NCBI GenBank assembly: GCA_946122785.1
Contig: CAMGYJ010000002.1
Coordinates: 54,213,703-54,277,702 of the forward strand
Direction of reading: 5' to 3'
Source: Linum tenue
Taxonomy: Eukaryota > Streptophyta > Magnoliopsida > Malpighiales > Linaceae
DNA: 64,000 bases
The notes under the pieces were generated by a model. The model was not told the DNA's origin and did no database searches. It was given only the letters and a program-made list of their open reading frames with translations. Each line of letters starts with the position of its first letter. Positions within the stretch are counted from its first letter, which is position 1. Of the stretch, positions 1 to 10,369 are shown one piece after another. Position numbers and translations under genes: made by a program.

Positions 1-229
1 CTAGAGTAAGATTTAGTTATTTATCTAATGTTCATGATTTTGAGTATATGTACTGGAGATTCAAGGTTCAAAATTAGGGTTTAAGCTGTTCCAAGTATTT
101 GGATTGTGATTGCTCAAAGTGTTAGGGCTTTTCGTTGAAATTCTTAAACGTTGTCAGTTTATTTATTCTAAAATTTGATATGGGATGCTCCGTAGTAACC
201 AGTTTTCAATTTAAATTGGGTTGGTTTAT

Positions 230-960
230 GAAAAAGATCAGGTTGTTTCAGCCATTATCGCCGACATTTCTACTCGTTATGGATATATTGTTAAGTATAA
301 GAAGGCATGAAATGGAAAACAGAAAGCAATGGCCGCCGTGTTTGGTGACTGGGAAGAATCATATGCATTCCTTCCCAGACTAATTTTAGCAATGGAGGGG
401 TCTAACCCTGACACTGTTTTCTCCCCGCTACCAAGATGAAGAAATCCAGCCGTCGGTTCCCGATACTACGCCATTTCAAACGTCTTTTCTGGTCATATAA
501 ACCATCTATTGATGGTTGTCCCTTCTGTGTCCCTGTGATACAAGTGGATGAAACATTCCTTGCCGACAAGTACAAGGGAACTCTCCTCATCGCTAGTGGA
601 GCGGATGCAAACAGAGCTGTCTTTCCTCTAGCCTTGCCATTGTTGAGGGAGAGATACCAAAAGCTACGGATAGTTCTTCCGAAAAATTCGACTCCACGTC
701 ACCAGGAGGACAAATCTAACAATCATCTCTGATCGCCACGTCGGGATCAGGGTTGCCATCTTAGGCTTAGATCCAGTCTGGAAGTGGCCACTGAGGTGGT
801 GGTGCACTCGCCTTCACGAAAGTTGAAGCAATGTGTCTCCTTTCGTCATCTCTTCACCAATGTTGTGATGAATTGGCGGTCGATCTTTACCCCATTAAAG
901 TGCCTAATCGAGTCCAATCTTACCCTTCTTCGAAAGGGCAAGATGGCGTATATGGTGTGC
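230..960 (+). pseudogene. Mutator-like (MULE) transposase remnant
   Basis: Two frames together read as a MULE transposase. One frame (about 250-420) gives AISADISTRYGYIVKYKKA, then AVFGDWEESYAFLPRL; a second frame (436-732) gives FKRLFWSYKPSIDG, then VDETFLADKYKGTLLIA and FPLALPLL. These are the block before the catalytic domain and the first catalytic Asp region (D.TFL..KYKG) of MuDR transposases, which cut and join transposon ends. A weaker continuation at 718-960 recalls the ISDRH segment. There are at least two frameshifts and internal stops, so it cannot encode a transposase. No terminal inverted repeats were found around it. Family assignment is secure; the exact ends are not. Confidence 0.8.
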
Positions 961-1500
961 ATCCTAGCGAAGAATTTTAAGTTTTCCATAAGTTTATGAT
1001 TTATAAATATATTATAAAAAATATAAATTAACAAAATCTTTCCAAGATATATGCATAATTTTGTAAAACATACATATTCAGTTAACTAAAATAATTAACT
1101 AAAATGAATAGAATTTTCATAAATTAAATAAAATTAATTATGTACACATACACATAAATTCATTATATTATTTTGTAATTTATATTGGTTGTTTTCAATA
1201 ATTTAAAGTAATACCAGTACCCTCGTTAGACTCTTGGGAGAGGTATACATCTCCATAGAAACATAACCTTTTTGAGAGAAAAAGGGGGATCCGATGATCG
1301 CTTAAAACCCGATTTTTCCAAGAAATGGGAGGATCACGATGATTGCTTAGGTCCCCATTTTCTTAGCCATGCATCTCTTTATAAAGAGTCTAAGTAATTG
1401 ACACATTGTATTATCCTAAATAATTAAAAATAATCAATACTATTAACAATTAACAAATTTATTTTACAAACCACTAACTTACGTTAAAAAAATAATGATA
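961..1500. other. AT-rich gap, no gene seen
   Basis: The stretch is strongly AT-rich, with a semi-repeated phrase ending in ggatcacgatgattgctta around 1,290-1,350. I see no coding frame, RNA gene or transposon end. Confidence 0.5.
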
Positions 1501-1512
1501 AATTATATGTAC

Positions 1513-1815
1513 CTTGTGATCGTTCCAAATATCCCTTGAACGATTGTTAGGTTGGTCGTGTAGCACGAATGGATCAATCGGTCCTATATCAAAATAATAT
1601 CTTTGATTGTATATATGCACGTCCTCCCCAGCCTACGATAGCATAACAACAATATAAATTAATTAGTATATAGATTAAATAAAAAAATTATAACAACAAC
1701 AAAAATTTGGTAAAATGAGTACGCACCGCTTGATAGTCATCATAATAAATACTCTCTTCTTTGAAAAGATCAACCATTTTTTCAGGAAGCCGGGCAAAGA
1801 TTTGACGAGTTTTGA
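1513..1815 (-). pseudogene. Plant-mobile-domain (PMD/MAIN-like) gene fragment
   Basis: On the minus strand two short blocks look like exons. The upstream one (about 1,727-1,815) reads ARLPEKMVDLFKEESIYYDD, followed by a GT donor. The downstream one (1,513-1,632) starts after an AG and reads YYFDIGPIDPFVLHDQP, then NRSRDIWNDHK, followed by a GT donor. The GPIDP.VL..QP..RS..IW pattern is typical of the N-terminal edge of the plant mobile domain found in MAIN-like proteins and in some Mutator-like transposons. The adjacent MULE remnant makes capture in a transposon plausible. Only about 70 codons are visible, with no start or end. The call rests on a recalled motif, so it is tentative. Confidence 0.4.
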
Positions 1816-1990
1816 ATGAAAAACAAAATAAATGTTTTCTTATGACAGTTCAGACTTAGCAACAACCAACAGACCACTATTTCCTAGGTTTTTTGGTGGA
1901 GAGGGGGATGGATAGAGGGGTTGTTTGGAGAATATGAGTTTAAATCTACATATTGTCAACAATCTAACGATTCTAACTCTCCTGATTGTT

Positions 1991-2294
1991 CAGTTTGAAG
2001 GGGATGCGAAGCTCATTATTGATAAGATTAATCAAGCGGATGCTCGGGATAACCAAGTAGGTGCTGTTCTTGAGGAGATACTGCCATATTTTACTGGCTC
2101 TACTGGGTTTTGTGTTCGGTTTATAGGTCGGCGTTGTAATAGGGTAGCCCATTCGGTGGCTCGTAAAGCCCTTTCGTTGTACCCGACCATGAGTCGTTCC
2201 TTTGATTTTCAGGCCTGGCTGAATTCCAGGGTGTAGTTATCTATTTTTTAAATCAATATATGATTATCTTTTGTCAAAAAAAAAAAAAAAAAAA
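1991..2294 (+). mobile_element. 5'-truncated LINE insertion with poly(A) tail
   Basis: The insert begins at 1,991 inside the RNase H-like tail of a plant non-LTR retrotransposon (EGDAKLIIDKIN, then VRFIGRRCNRVAHSVARKAL, ending at the TAG at 2,234-2,236). About 40 bp of 3' UTR and an A tract follow (2,276-2,294). The 14-16 bp sequence ctctcctgattgtt lies directly before the insert (1,977-1,990) and directly after the A tract (2,295-2,308), as expected for target-primed reverse transcription. The open frame that begins at 1,925 is therefore a chimera: its first 22 codons are target DNA. Confidence 0.9.
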
Positions 2295-2308
2295 CTCTCC
2301 TGATTGTT

Positions 2309-3249
2309 GAAAACAGATTTTAAAATGGTTATTGTTTGGTAACTGTGATTGTTAACATTCAATTAAAATAAAAAATATAATTTATATTAAATAAAATGTT
2401 TATCCTTAATAAAAAATTAGAGTGGTTCAATAAATATTAAAAATTTTATTGATAAATATATTTCATGTGATAAATAAAAGTAAGAGAAAAACTAGGAGAT
2501 AAAAAATTTCACGAATCAAGATATAGAATCTCTCTGATTATGAGAGATTTGATATCCGTAGATTTTAAAGATTTGAAATCTCTAAAGCTAGAATCCACAG
2601 TACAAAAAACAACAAAAAAACATAACTTTCTACAAAATCTACGGATTCAGTGAATCCACGTCCTGAATCTTGTTCTCCAAACGACCCTAGAGAGATAATC
2701 TTAGATAGAGAGAAGAATGAGTTTTGGTGTGAAGAATGGAGAGGGGGGTTTATATGGGGTTTCTTCATCTGATGAATAATCCTCTTCTTTCCTGCGGTTT
2801 GCTATGGGGTCTTTGGATCTCGTACAAAAACGAAATAGGTCCTCTCGTCTTTGATCTCGCCACTATGTTGAACCGAGCTCTAATACCACATAATTCGAGC
2901 ACAAAACCGGTATCCAGAGTTATCAAAGTAACACAGTTTCAAGAATGAACAAGAAAAGAGATTTTTAGGGTTTTGGTTTGTTTGGGATATGATGGAATTG
3001 AAAGTGCAATCTCAACACAATATGGGAGAAGACTCTAACAATATAAAAGATAGTTACTCGACCAGAATCAAAGGGAAGACTTGATTTATACAAAGAAAAT
3101 TCTCAAGCCTAAAGCTTAAAGAACCAAGAAAATTTAATATTCTTCAAAAAGTAACTCAAAATTTGTATCTTAGTCCGGAGTAAATAAAATAACCAATAAC
3201 CCAAAAAGTAACAAAATCCTAAACTAAAAAGGAAGGCTGAACTCGGCCA
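2309..3249. other. Gap with no recognised gene
   Basis: AT-rich sequence with short open frames of 60-70 codons that show no family features. I see no LTR, tRNA or coding homology. Confidence 0.5.
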
Positions 3250-4436
3250 GTCGCGAAAACCAGTCTCAAATCCCCGGTCGAGGATTTAAATCCCTGGTCT
3301 CATCATCTATTTTGAAATTTGAATGACAAATTGAGTAACTTATTTGAACCCTTCTCATAACACACTATATTTTGGTCCATTGAGGACAATGTCCATTTCA
3401 AAGTGTGGGATGGAATTGGGTAATACATTTTACTTGATTATGCTTCATAGATGATCAATTTTTCGTCATTCAAATTCGAAAATACTAGCTTTATATTCTA
3501 TGTCAATCTTTTTCAAAATACTAAAGATGATTTTCATCTAATGACTTAAAGTCATCCCCTACAAGCATGTCACTACTCATCTTACTTTGAATCAATGAGT
3601 ACGAAATGTCATTTCATCTAGTGAGGATATTGTAGTGACTATGAAGAATGTGATATTCAATGATATATAATGACCATTTGATGTGTTTGAATGTAATGTT
3701 GTTTGATTCATTCATAGATTTCTGATTATGCAAAAGAGTCTCATGTTTGGAAGCCCAACACGCGATATATCTTTTCTTTGCACTAAAATTGGATTTTGGA
3801 AGAGATACTAGTTGAGCTTTAGCGGGGATGTCCTATAAGGTGATGCTAGGTCATCTCTAGTACAAGTAAAATTTCCACCTGTTTAATTGATTGCCAACTT
3901 GAGGATGTGTTCTTAAGGGGCATGGATAAAGTTTCCGACACCCCTTAATTTTATCGACCCTCGACATGACTTAAGGTATAGGGACTTTTAAAAGTTCTTG
4001 CTCGACCAGTAAGGGTAAAGCTATAATATGAGCTCTCCACTCTATAAAAGTTTAGAAAAAGGAAAAAATAGTTGTTTGTAAGAGAAGAAAAATAGAAAAT
4101 GAAAAAAATAGTATGTGGTTGTAAAGTCATAAATGTTTAAAGGGTATGTCAAGTTGATAGTAAAAGCATTAAAAGTTTGAAAAACATTTATCAAAAGATT
4201 CACCCTTATGTTTTGAGATTCTAATGTATGGTTAATTGTTTATGCTTGGATTGGATTGCATGATGTTCTTGCATATTAATGTGATTAGGATTCTCTCATG
4301 CTATTGTTGACATTGTAAGGTACTTATGATCCACTACCTCGTACCGAGTTGGAGTTATATTCTTTGGTATTTATTGAGTTGTTTGATTGTGGGTAGTGTT
4401 TGCTTTGGGGCAAGCAAAGTTCAAGTGCGAGGTATT
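3250..4436 (+). mobile_element. Decayed 3' internal region of an Athila-like gypsy element
   Basis: The order of landmarks matches the 3' non-coding part of the intact element at 9,960-12,197. There is a palindromic motif pair (AAATCCCCGGTC, then GAGGATTT and AAATCCCTGGTC, 3,268-3,297). The block tccattgaggacaatgtcc (3,376-3,394) is followed by aagtgtggga. A purine-rich A/G tract lies at 4,055-4,115. The pre-LTR block tgctttggggcaagcaaag (4,401-4,419) is followed by tcaagtgcgagg. No coding sequence remains. Its own LTR is not obvious directly after 4,436. Confidence 0.65.
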
Positions 4437-5390
4437 TTTTATGAAACTTTATTTATATTGTTTCACTCCCATTCTTGATATATTTTCCCTTATAGCAAAG
4501 CATTTTAGTGGTTTTGATTACATGTCATATGAAATTCATCACTATTTGATTAATGAGCTTATATAGACCTTGAGTGTGTTTCCATACTATTTTATGCCTT
4601 TATGGTGTTTTTTGGGCTTTTCAAGGTTATAATAATGCAAGACGAATATGGATCACCAATGATTTTATAGCAGGCAATACAACAGGGTTACCATTGATAA
4701 AGGTAAAAGCGGGTCAAATAAATTCCAAATAAGTTGAAATTTGGAGTAAAGACCAAAAAATGGATGTGGAATATGTCCACCAAGATCCAGCCCAATTGAA
4801 GCACGGAAAGGGCCATAAATTAAAAAAATGTTGGTGATTTCGTGCTCCAAACGCAACCAAATTCGGTGGGAAGCTTCTAGAATGCCCAAAACCTATGGCG
4901 ACCAACATTCAGCACAATTTAAGTTCTGTAAGGATGCGTTTTGGCAGAAAAATTCCTTACGAAGTATATAGTTTTCCCTTCTTGTTGCTAGTATAAATGA
5001 AGGCACGTGCCTAGATATTTGGTACACCCCTTTACATGCTCTTCCCACGTGGTACATGTTAGTATCGCTCGCGAAAGAAAGCGAATCTCTACACCAATTA
5101 TGTTTTTCATCGTTGATGAGAACTTCATCTCCCTAATGGCGTGATCACTCGAGATTGTTTAGGGATGTGAATTCAGTGGTGCTCATGTATCTTTCAATGA
5201 TATAATAAGGTTCTAGTCCATTAGATGTTATTTGAAATGATGCTTGTTTTTTCAACGATGCTCATATCATCTAATACTATCTTTCCATGCTTATGAATCT
5301 AATGTATGATACTACGTCCATAGTTTATAATATCATTGAGATTATTAACAAATTACCTTCATGTCATATCTCATGCATGTATGAATTGAT
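4437..5390. other. Gap with no recognised gene
   Basis: No coding frame with family features. A short phrase near 4,470 (cactcccattcttgatatat) resembles part of the duplicated block at 43.5 and 48.3 kb, so it is probably more transposon debris. Confidence 0.4.
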
Positions 5391-5720
5391 TGATAATAAC
5401 ATCATATTTATGGATATTTTTCCGACATTTCTCGACCTTTTGGATTAGACATTGATTGTTTTTTGGCCCTTTTTACGCTAGGTAGTGCTTGTCGGCGATG
5501 GTTCAAGTCCTAGCACATAAATGGAGGCTGAGGAGTAAGTCTAGGAGGAACTGGAGAGCAGACGGGAACCGGAGGCCAAAGTAGCAAAATCCACGGTCTA
5601 GTCCCTCAATTCCAAGACCGAGGCATCCACGATTGGACCGTTCTTTTTTTCCACGGGTAATGCCCGCTCTGGTGCCTCATTCCAAGACAGAGAATTTAAG
5701 TTGGCCAACGATGGACATGG
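5391..5720 (+). repeat. Left part of an older Athila-like LTR, interrupted
   Basis: The LTR scaffold is recognisable from its start tgataataacatcatattt (5,391) through the U3 block tttttacgctaggtagtg (5,472-5,490). The palindromic module carries the CCACG flavour (aaatccacggtc at about 5,588; accgaggcatccacgattgg near 5,625). At 5,720 it is cut by the next element; the right part resumes at 23,275. The 5-bp duplication catgg (5,716-5,720 and 23,275-23,279) marks the event. Confidence 0.7.
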
Positions 5721-7109
5721 TGATAGCATCGTATTTGCACGTGTTTTCACTCTGGTTTCCTGTCCATTTTGGCTCGAATTGATTGTTCCTTGGCCTATTT
5801 TACGCTAGGTTGTGTTGTTTTGTCGTATTTCAGGTCCTAGCAAGTAAAGAGGGGCAAAGGCGCAAGTTTCGGGTCATTTGGAGGTCAATTGGCGAGTCAC
5901 AGAGAGAATTACGGGCAGCCCCTGCTAAATTACGGCCGTAATTAGCCAGGGCATGCCCGTAATTAATTGGACGAGCCTTCTCCCCAGCAATTCTTCTCGG
6001 TGGTAAAATTACGGGCAAGACCCCCAAGAATTACGGCCGTAATTCCCAAATTACTGGCGGTAATTGGGAAATTACGGGCGTAACTTCTCCTCCTGCAGCT
6101 TAAGTGAAACGCGCGTTTTGGTGCGAATTACGGGCAGGACGTGATTACGGCCGTAATTCTGCCCGTAATTCGCCCAGAGTCGGGTTTTTGAAGGCAGATT
6201 CGAGCCAAGGAGAGGGAATTCGATTTTCTGGGCAAAAACAGAGTTTTAGAGAGAGAAAGAGCGAAGAACAAACCCTAGGAGCTATTTTGGAGTGGATTTC
6301 TCATCATTGAAGCCCATATTGCGTCCCTAGGAGTGAAGATTGACATCCCAGAGCAGATTTTCCTCATCTTTATGAGTATGACCACTCTGATTTCTGTTTT
6401 CTCTTCTCTCTCTATGGAGTAGAACCTTTCTCTCACTTGGGTATGAAGAACCCTAGTTCCTTGTGTTAGGGATTTGATTGTAATGACTTGGGATGATATT
6501 ATTGTTTGATTTTAATCGAATGATGCATGTTTCATGAATTGATTTGAGTCTGATCAGCTTGTCTCAATTTCTGCTCCAACCTGAGATAGATAGAATCTGA
6601 TTAGGTTGTTAGAGCCTCTTCATTCGATAGTAGGAGATTGGCTATACGAGAGTTAGCCAGTTTACTGCTTTGTACTGGTGTTCTTGACGCCAGTAGTGGA
6701 GTTCTGTGTTCATAGCCTCAACTTTCTATCCCGGTGAAGACTAGTCGTCTGCCGGGTAGTTAGACTGAGAGGGCTTGGTCAGCTTAAGAGATTCCAAGCT
6801 ACTGTCGGATCTTCCGCAGTCTAATCAACAGTAAATCAACCCAGGGAATTGCAATTGAACCTAACTAAGGGGCTAGGGGGACTCATTCCCGAGTGACTCT
6901 TACCTGCCTTAGAAAACCGAACAGTTTACTGCTTTCTTACTGCTTTTGCTTTTAAACAACAATCACTCGAACTAGTTTGATAGATAATAGAGAATCACGG
7001 AGTAAGCAGTAGATCTAGACCCCGGGTTGATAATATAACTTGCCTGTTACTGCATTCCCGGACTGCGATTACACTTGGTCGTAGTTTGGTGTTGTGTTTT
7101 GGCGTGTCA
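5721..7109 (+). repeat. 5' LTR of the outer element
   Basis: Begins tgatagcatcg and ends gcgtgtca just before the primer site. The U3 block tattttacgctaggttgtg lies at 5,793-5,815. The AATTACGGGC palindromic module covers 5,907-6,170. A leader-like region follows, with gagagagaaagagcg (about 6,250) and, from 6,410, tatggagtagaacc. The same scaffold is recognisable in the other Athila-like LTRs of this window. Confidence 0.92.
5907..6170. repeat. Half-palindrome-half module, AATTACGGGC type, in the 5' LTR
   Basis: Unit 1: AATTACGGGC (5,907-5,916), the palindrome AATTACGGCCGTAATT (5,928-5,943), GCCCGTAATT (5,955-5,964). Unit 2: AATTACGGGC (6,007), palindrome (6,029-6,044), a worn palindrome (6,049-6,065), AATTACGGGC (6,070). 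Unit 3: AATTACGGGC (6,126), palindrome with one change (6,143-6,158), GCCCGTAATT (6,161-6,170). The spacers are unrelated to one another, so this is not a simple tandem repeat. Confidence 0.9.
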
Positions 7110-7115
7110 AGTTTT

Positions 7116-7133
7116 TGGCGCCGTTGCCGGGGA
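7116..7133 (+). other. Primer binding site, tRNA-Asp type
   Basis: TGGCGCCGTTGCCGGGGA is the exact complement of the 3' end of plant tRNA-Asp(GTC). It lies six bases after the LTR end. This primer is characteristic of Athila-type and related Ty3/gypsy elements. Confidence 0.93.
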
Positions 7134-7253
7134 CCCTCTAGGTTATTGGAGAAACGTGATAATTTGTTACTCTAGCTTTTTATTTTCTGCATTTTCTTTC
7201 TTCCACCTGTGTGCCTTCACGGGTTGTTTCTTCTGAGTGTGTGCAGGTAGTGC

Positions 7254-9959
7254 ATGACCCGTAGCCAGTCGGGAGATCTACTACCATTAGACCAGGAGCT
7301 TGAACGAACTTGCAGGAACTTCAAGCGGGCTCTAAAGGCGCGACTGGCTGCGGAGGAGGCGCTAACACAGCTGCAGTTAGGAGAAGAAGAAGAAGGAGAG
7401 ATGGGTGATCCGCAGAACCATGCTGTGATCCCCGAGGAGCAAACCATGGGATCCTACTGGACCGCTAGGGCTGCGGACATGAGGTCCCCCATTCAACACC
7501 CTCAGGTCCCAGCCAACAACTTTGAGGTGAGCACCTCCGTGATCACCATGCTGCGCGGGTCAGTAGTGTTCCGTGGTAAGGAGGGAGAGTGCCCTCGATC
7601 GCACCTCAGGCGATTCCACGAGCTCATCGATGGAATCAAGATCAACGGGGTCCCAGCAGACGCCATCCAGCTGCGGTACTTCCCTTTCACTCTGGAGGAG
7701 CAGGCCAAGGAGTGGCTAGACACTCGACCTCCGGGCTCCATCACCACGTTCGCCAACCTGGCGGACAAGTTCCTCACCCGCTACCATCCTCCATCCAAGA
7801 CTGCTGATCTCCAGAAGCAGATTACACACTTTTCTCAGGATGAGGATGAAACCATCAGGGATGCATGGGAGAGGTACAACAGCCTTTTCCTCAGGTGCCC
7901 CAATCATGGTTTCAACGATGCGTTCAAGGTGGGCACCTTCTATCACGCCCTCTTCCCGGAGGACAAGCAGCTGATCGATTCGGTTTGTGGCGGGAACATG
8001 CTGACCAAAACCCCGCCACAGCTGAATCAACTCTTTGAAGAGATGGCGGAGAATGGTTATGATTGGGGCACTGCCAGGAGATCGAGGAGAGCACCAGGCC
8101 GGGGTGTGCATGCTGTGGGCACCCAGTCATCTGATTTGGTGCAGGTAGTATCGAAGCTGGTCTCAGCTATCGATCGTTCCGGGATGATTCCAGGGACCGG
8201 ACAGCAGCAGGCGATGCTCTGCCAGTGGTGCGAGAGCACCCATCATATGGTGGAAGACTGCCAGGCGATGAAGGAATCGACCACACCCCAGGAGCAGGTG
8301 AACTTCATCAACAATGTCAGGCGCAATGACCCCTACAGCAACACGTACAATGAGGGGTGGCGCCAGCATCCTAACTTCTCCTGGGCTGGGCCAAATCCCA
8401 GACCACCAGCTCCACAGGGACCACCGGGCTTCCAGAGGCCACCATATCAGCCCAGACAGGGGCAATTCCAGCAGCCAGGTGCAGCCCCTGCTGCCCCAGT
8501 GCAGAATGATCAGATGGCTGAACTGCGGGACTTGGTGGGTTCTCTCGCCAGTGTTAGTGCTCAGAAATTCAACACCTTTGAGCAGTTCATGGAGAAGGCC
8601 TCGGGTCAACTCCTGGCTCTGGAAGCTGGTCAGAGGAATACACAGGCTGTTTTGCAGGATATCCAGACCCAGCTGGGGAGTGTGGCCCAGGCAGTGGCTC
8701 AAATGGCTCCTGGTACTCTACCAGCGCAGACCATTCCTCACCCGCCGACCCCGAATGAGCGCTGCAATGCCATCATGACCAGGAGTGGCAAGATGACTGT
8801 TGATCCCCCTGCTCGGGAACCGGAGAGAGAAAGCCCTGTTGCAGCATCTCCAGCGATTGAACAGGAAGTAGAGAAGGAGGTTGAGGTGCCTGCACCTAAA
8901 CCGCAACCAGTAGTGAAGGAGTATGTCCCTAAACTCCCTTTCCCTACTCGGTTGCACAAAGACAGGCTGGAGACAGAGTTCGAAAACTTCATGGCCATGC
9001 TTAAGAAGCTGAATGTCCAAGTGCCCTTCCTGGAGGCACTATCGCAAATGCCAAAGTATGCGAAGTTTCTGAAAGAGCTTCTCTCAAAGAAGCAGAAGCT
9101 GAGTGAGCTGGCCACTGTGGAGCTCAGCGAGGAGTGCTCGGCTATTCTGCAGAACAAGCTTCCGCAGAAGAAAAAGGACCCAGGTAGTTTCACTATCCCG
9201 TGCTCTATTGGTAAATTGCATGTAGAGAAGTCCTTGGCGGATTTAGGTGCTAGTATCAATGTTATTCCATACAAATTGTTCATGAAACTAGGCCTAGGTG
9301 AACCCCGTGCTACTAGGATGACCCTTCAATTAGCTGACAGATCGGTAGTGCATCCTAGGGGTATAGTGGAAGACCTTCTGGTCAAGGTTGGCAAATTCAC
9401 ATATCCTGTGGATTTTGTTATCCTGGACATCAGTGAGGACACAGAAGTGCCTCTTATACTGGGAAGGCCTTTCCTGGCCACCGCCAAGGCTCTCATAGAT
9501 GTGCATGATGGGACCTTAGTTCTGAGGGATGGCGAGGAGCGAATAACATTTTCTGTTGCTAACACTATACCTGCTTCGTTACCTCTGCATGCTGTATCTC
9601 ACCAGGAGCACGAGTCTGTCGTGTATCCTTCTGTGCTGCCTATTTTGCAGGACCCGCCTCCCCCACCTTCGCCGCCACTCCGGACCACTCCGTCACCCAA
9701 AGAACAGATCAAGGAGGAGTGGCGGCCGAAACTGCAGGCAGCTAAGCCCGCTCGAAAGAAAGCCGGAGACCACTATGAGCTGGTCCCGCCCCCACCTTGG
9801 CCATCCGAGTATTCACTCGCTTGCATCCTACTGGATGGCCAAGTCGAGCTGGCAAATGCAGGTGGCCACATTCGTCGCGTGCATGGCCACCATTTGAAGC
9901 TGTACCTCAAGAGCGATGTGGATCCGCTCTTGAGGGCACCTGATCCTACACTTCCCTGA
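7254..9959 (+). CDS. Gag-protease polyprotein of the outer Athila-type element
   Basis: An intact 901-residue frame. The retrotransposon Gag domain is at about 130-215 (YFPFTLEEQAKEWLD, then AWERYNSLFLRCP). A CX2CX4HX4C zinc knuckle has C323, C326, H331 and C336. A Pro/Gln-rich linker runs 380-430. A helical segment before the protease is at 570-615. The aspartic protease has D663-L-G-A (LADLGASINV) and the downstream ILGRPFLATAKALIDV block. After a proline-rich stretch (800-850) the frame ends with HIRRVHGHHLKLYL (872-885), which resembles the C-terminal tail of Athila integrases. That suggests an internal deletion fused protease to the pol end while keeping the frame. The start ATG sits in tagtgcatgacccgtag, identical at the second element (45,175). 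Gag would form the particle and protease would cut it. There is no reverse transcriptase. Confidence 0.93.
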   Translation: MTRSQSGDLLPLDQELERTCRNFKRALKARLAAEEALTQLQLGEEEEGEMGDPQNHAVIPEEQTMGSYWTARAADMRSPIQHPQVPANNFEVSTSVITMLRGSVVFRGKEGECPRSHLRRFHELIDGIKINGVPADAIQLRYFPFTLEEQAKEWLDTRPPGSITTFANLADKFLTRYHPPSKTADLQKQITHFSQDEDETIRDAWERYNSLFLRCPNHGFNDAFKVGTFYHALFPEDKQLIDSVCGGNMLTKTPPQLNQLFEEMAENGYDWGTARRSRRAPGRGVHAVGTQSSDLVQVVSKLVSAIDRSGMIPGTGQQQAMLCQWCESTHHMVEDCQAMKESTTPQEQVNFINNVRRNDPYSNTYNEGWRQHPNFSWAGPNPRPPAPQGPPGFQRPPYQPRQGQFQQPGAAPAAPVQNDQMAELRDLVGSLASVSAQKFNTFEQFMEKASGQLLALEAGQRNTQAVLQDIQTQLGSVAQAVAQMAPGTLPAQTIPHPPTPNERCNAIMTRSGKMTVDPPAREPERESPVAASPAIEQEVEKEVEVPAPKPQPVVKEYVPKLPFPTRLHKDRLETEFENFMAMLKKLNVQVPFLEALSQMPKYAKFLKELLSKKQKLSELATVELSEECSAILQNKLPQKKKDPGSFTIPCSIGKLHVEKSLADLGASINVIPYKLFMKLGLGEPRATRMTLQLADRSVVHPRGIVEDLLVKVGKFTYPVDFVILDISEDTEVPLILGRPFLATAKALIDVHDGTLVLRDGEERITFSVANTIPASLPLHAVSHQEHESVVYPSVLPILQDPPPPPSPPLRTTPSPKEQIKEEWRPKLQAAKPARKKAGDHYELVPPPPWPSEYSLACILLDGQVELANAGGHIRRVHGHHLKLYLKSDVDPLLRAPDPTLP

Positions 9960-10228
9960 GCATCCATACTGGCGTCCAGCTAAAAGACGGTAAAGAAGCG
10001 CTTGTGGGGAGGCAACCCCACCACGGTTTGCATTTCTATCCTTTTTCCTTTTTAATTTTGGTCGTTTTCGAGTCAGTGAGTCTGTCTGGAGTCTTTCTGG
10101 AATGTTTCTCGTGCCCCGGATGGTCTATTTTGGTCTATGGTGGTGTATTTTTTGAACCGGGGCACGTTTGGGTTTGGATGTTCGAATTTGCAGCTCAAAA
10201 ACAGGTGAAAATGGGCCCTCGGCATAAA

Positions 10229-10369
10229 AATTACGGGCAAGGGGGGCCAAATTACGGTCGTAATTCTTCGACCCCCTGCCCGTAATTAATTCACATGGGC
10301 AATATGCTCCCGGCATAGAAATTACGGGCATGCAAAGGGGGAATTACGGCCGTAATCGTGCCCGTAATT
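10229..10369. repeat. Half-palindrome-half module inside the 3' internal region
   Basis: Unit A: AATTACGGGC (10,229-10,238), AATTACGGTCGTAATT (10,250-10,265), GCCCGTAATT (10,278-10,287). Unit B: AATTACGGGC (10,320-10,329), AATTACGGCCGTAATC (10,342-10,357), GCCCGTAATT (10,360-10,369). The motif is the one used in this element's LTRs, but spacers and flanks are unrelated. Confidence 0.9.

Noticed and set aside
5391..5720. 5' LTR of the element whose 3' region is at 3,250-4,436
   Set aside because: The polypurine block ends at about 4,436 but this LTR starts 950 bp later, and the palindromic motifs differ (CCCCGG against CCACGG). I could not show that they belong to one element.
5907..6170. Regularly repeated palindromes taken as a CRISPR array
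   Set aside because: This is plant nuclear DNA; spacings are irregular, repeats come in two orientations, and the array lies within an LTR.
6104..6310. Short open frame repeated at 12,581-12,787
   Set aside because: It lies in the LTR and recurs only because both LTRs carry it; the protein is a translation of the AATTACGGGC module.
7116..7133. tRNA gene
   Set aside because: Only the 18-base complement of a tRNA 3' end is present, which is a primer site and not a tRNA gene.
8163..8702. 179-codon minus frame opposite gag
   Set aside because: Shadow of the GC-rich gag frame on the plus strand.
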